The notes under the pieces: model-generated
The model's input: the letters and a program-made list of their open reading frames with translations, nothing else
Told to the model about the DNA's origin: nothing
Databases searched by the model: none
From: Planctomicrobium sp035556335
Lineage (GTDB): Bacteria; Planctomycetota; Planctomycetia; Planctomycetales; Planctomycetaceae
Assembly (NCBI GenBank): GCA_035556335.1
Contig: DATMFC010000313.1
Coordinates: forward strand, 1 to 5,163
Length of the DNA stretch: 5,163 nt
Direction of reading: 5' to 3'
In this document: positions 4,611 to 5,163 of the stretch, piece by piece
Layout of the letters: each line of letters starts with the position of its first letter
Position numbering within the stretch: position 1 is the stretch's first letter
Translations under genes and position numbers: made by a program

Positions 4611-5163
4611 CTACGGTTGGCTGGTTCGTGCGAACGCGATCTCTCGTTCCGGTTCCGTCAACTGGAATTGGGTGCGGATCAACCGTTCCATCTCCGGTGT
4701 CAGCGTTTGTCCGCGGCGGGCCATGGCGATTTTTGCGGTCTGAATGCCGCTTTCACAGCCATCCGGCAGAGTTTCCAGCCGACTGTGCCAGACTCGGGTA
4801 AAAGAAGGAACATGCTTGGGAAGCAACTCTCCCCCTGGCAGAATCAGGCTCATGATTCCAATTGACGATCCGGTATTAAACAGGCTGCAGAGAGCTGTTT
4901 TCGTGTGATCGCCGATGAAGCTTCCGACTTTGGTGGACCCGGTTTCGACCTTCACTCCCTGAAGCGGCACGCTGACATTGGAGTAGTCGTTCTTCAGGTC
5001 ACTGTTGGAGGTGAGTGCCCCCAGATTCACCCACGGACAGACGTAGCTGTGTCCGAGAAATCCATCGTGATACTTGTTCGCATATCCCTGAAAGATCGAC
5101 TCTTCGATTTCCCCACCAATCCGGCAGACCGGTCCGAAGCTGCATCCTTCACGGATATTGGCC
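4611..5163 (-). CDS. GlmU-family sugar nucleotidyltransferase/acyltransferase, C-terminal part
   Basis: The minus-strand frame is open from the right edge to TAG at 4613-4611, giving the last 183 residues; the start is outside the window. The sequence matches the left-handed beta-helix part of the GlmU-like family seen in Bacteroidetes and Planctomycetes: the segment GGEIEESIFQGYANKYHDGF, then VNLGALTSNSDLKNDYSNV, then GDHTKTALCSLFNTGSSIG and KHVPSFTRVW. In GlmU this domain forms a trimer and carries the acetyltransferase site; the conserved His in NKYHDG is near where the GlmU active site lies. The missing N-terminus probably holds the nucleotidyltransferase domain. The true activity is unproven, since these homologues are distinct from classical GlmU and organisms may carry both. 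The protein ends with a charged helical tail (MERLIRTQFQLTEPEREIAF). A GTG at 5030 is internal, as conserved sequence precedes it. Confidence 0.88.
   Translation of the reverse strand, partial: ANIREGCSFGPVCRIGGEIEESIFQGYANKYHDGFLGHSYVCPWVNLGALTSNSDLKNDYSNVSVPLQGVKVETGSTKVGSFIGDHTKTALCSLFNTGSSIGIMSLILPGGELLPKHVPSFTRVWHSRLETLPDGCESGIQTAKIAMARRGQTLTPEMERLIRTQFQLTEPEREIAFARTSQP

Noticed and set aside
4611..5030. GTG at 5030 as the start of a 139-residue gene
   Set aside because: The 44 codons before it to the window edge continue the same GlmU-like family sequence, so the GTG is an internal valine codon.

Overview
The window looks like a piece of a Planctomycetes chromosome. The evidence is protein flavour: a planctomycete-style sugar phosphate isomerase/epimerase, an orphan lipoprotein, a GlmU-family sugar nucleotidyltransferase of the type found in Bacteroidetes and Planctomycetes, large intergenic regions and palindromic intergenic repeats. 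Placement at phylum level is an inference from recognition, not from a search.

Layout. Positions 1-1003 hold the minus-strand 5' part of a TIM-barrel sugar phosphate isomerase/epimerase; its 3' end lies off the left edge. Positions 1004-1466 are a divergent intergenic region with a 107-bp sequence in two tandem copies (1121-1334), a weak promoter candidate and a small hairpin. Positions 1467-2315 encode a plus-strand lipoprotein of unknown function, followed by a 14-position hairpin that begins in its stop codon. Positions 2411-3502 encode the conserved ATPase YchF (Obg-like/OLA1 family). A perfect 16-bp stem at 3511-3546 lies between the convergent ychF and osmC genes and probably terminates both. 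Positions 3554-3979 (minus) encode an OsmC hydroperoxide reductase. Positions 3980-4610 carry no credible gene but contain a highly structured stretch: about 355 bp of nested inverted repeats (4125-4479), flanked by near-identical short direct repeats and a separate perfect 16-bp hairpin (4501-4534). Positions 4611-5163 (minus) are the C-terminal 183 codons of a GlmU-like left-handed beta-helix protein whose N-terminus lies off the right edge.

The genes do not form an obvious pathway. ychF and osmC are both linked to oxidative stress in other bacteria, but they are convergent and separated by a terminator, so shared function is only a possibility. The isomerase and GlmU-like genes are carbohydrate-related but far apart. 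The coding part is ordinary housekeeping and hypothetical content. The most unusual DNA is the nested palindromic element at 4125-4479, which resembles a non-autonomous mobile element (MITE or REP-like) or the template of a long structured RNA. I see no defence system, CRISPR array, RNA gene or transposase in the window.
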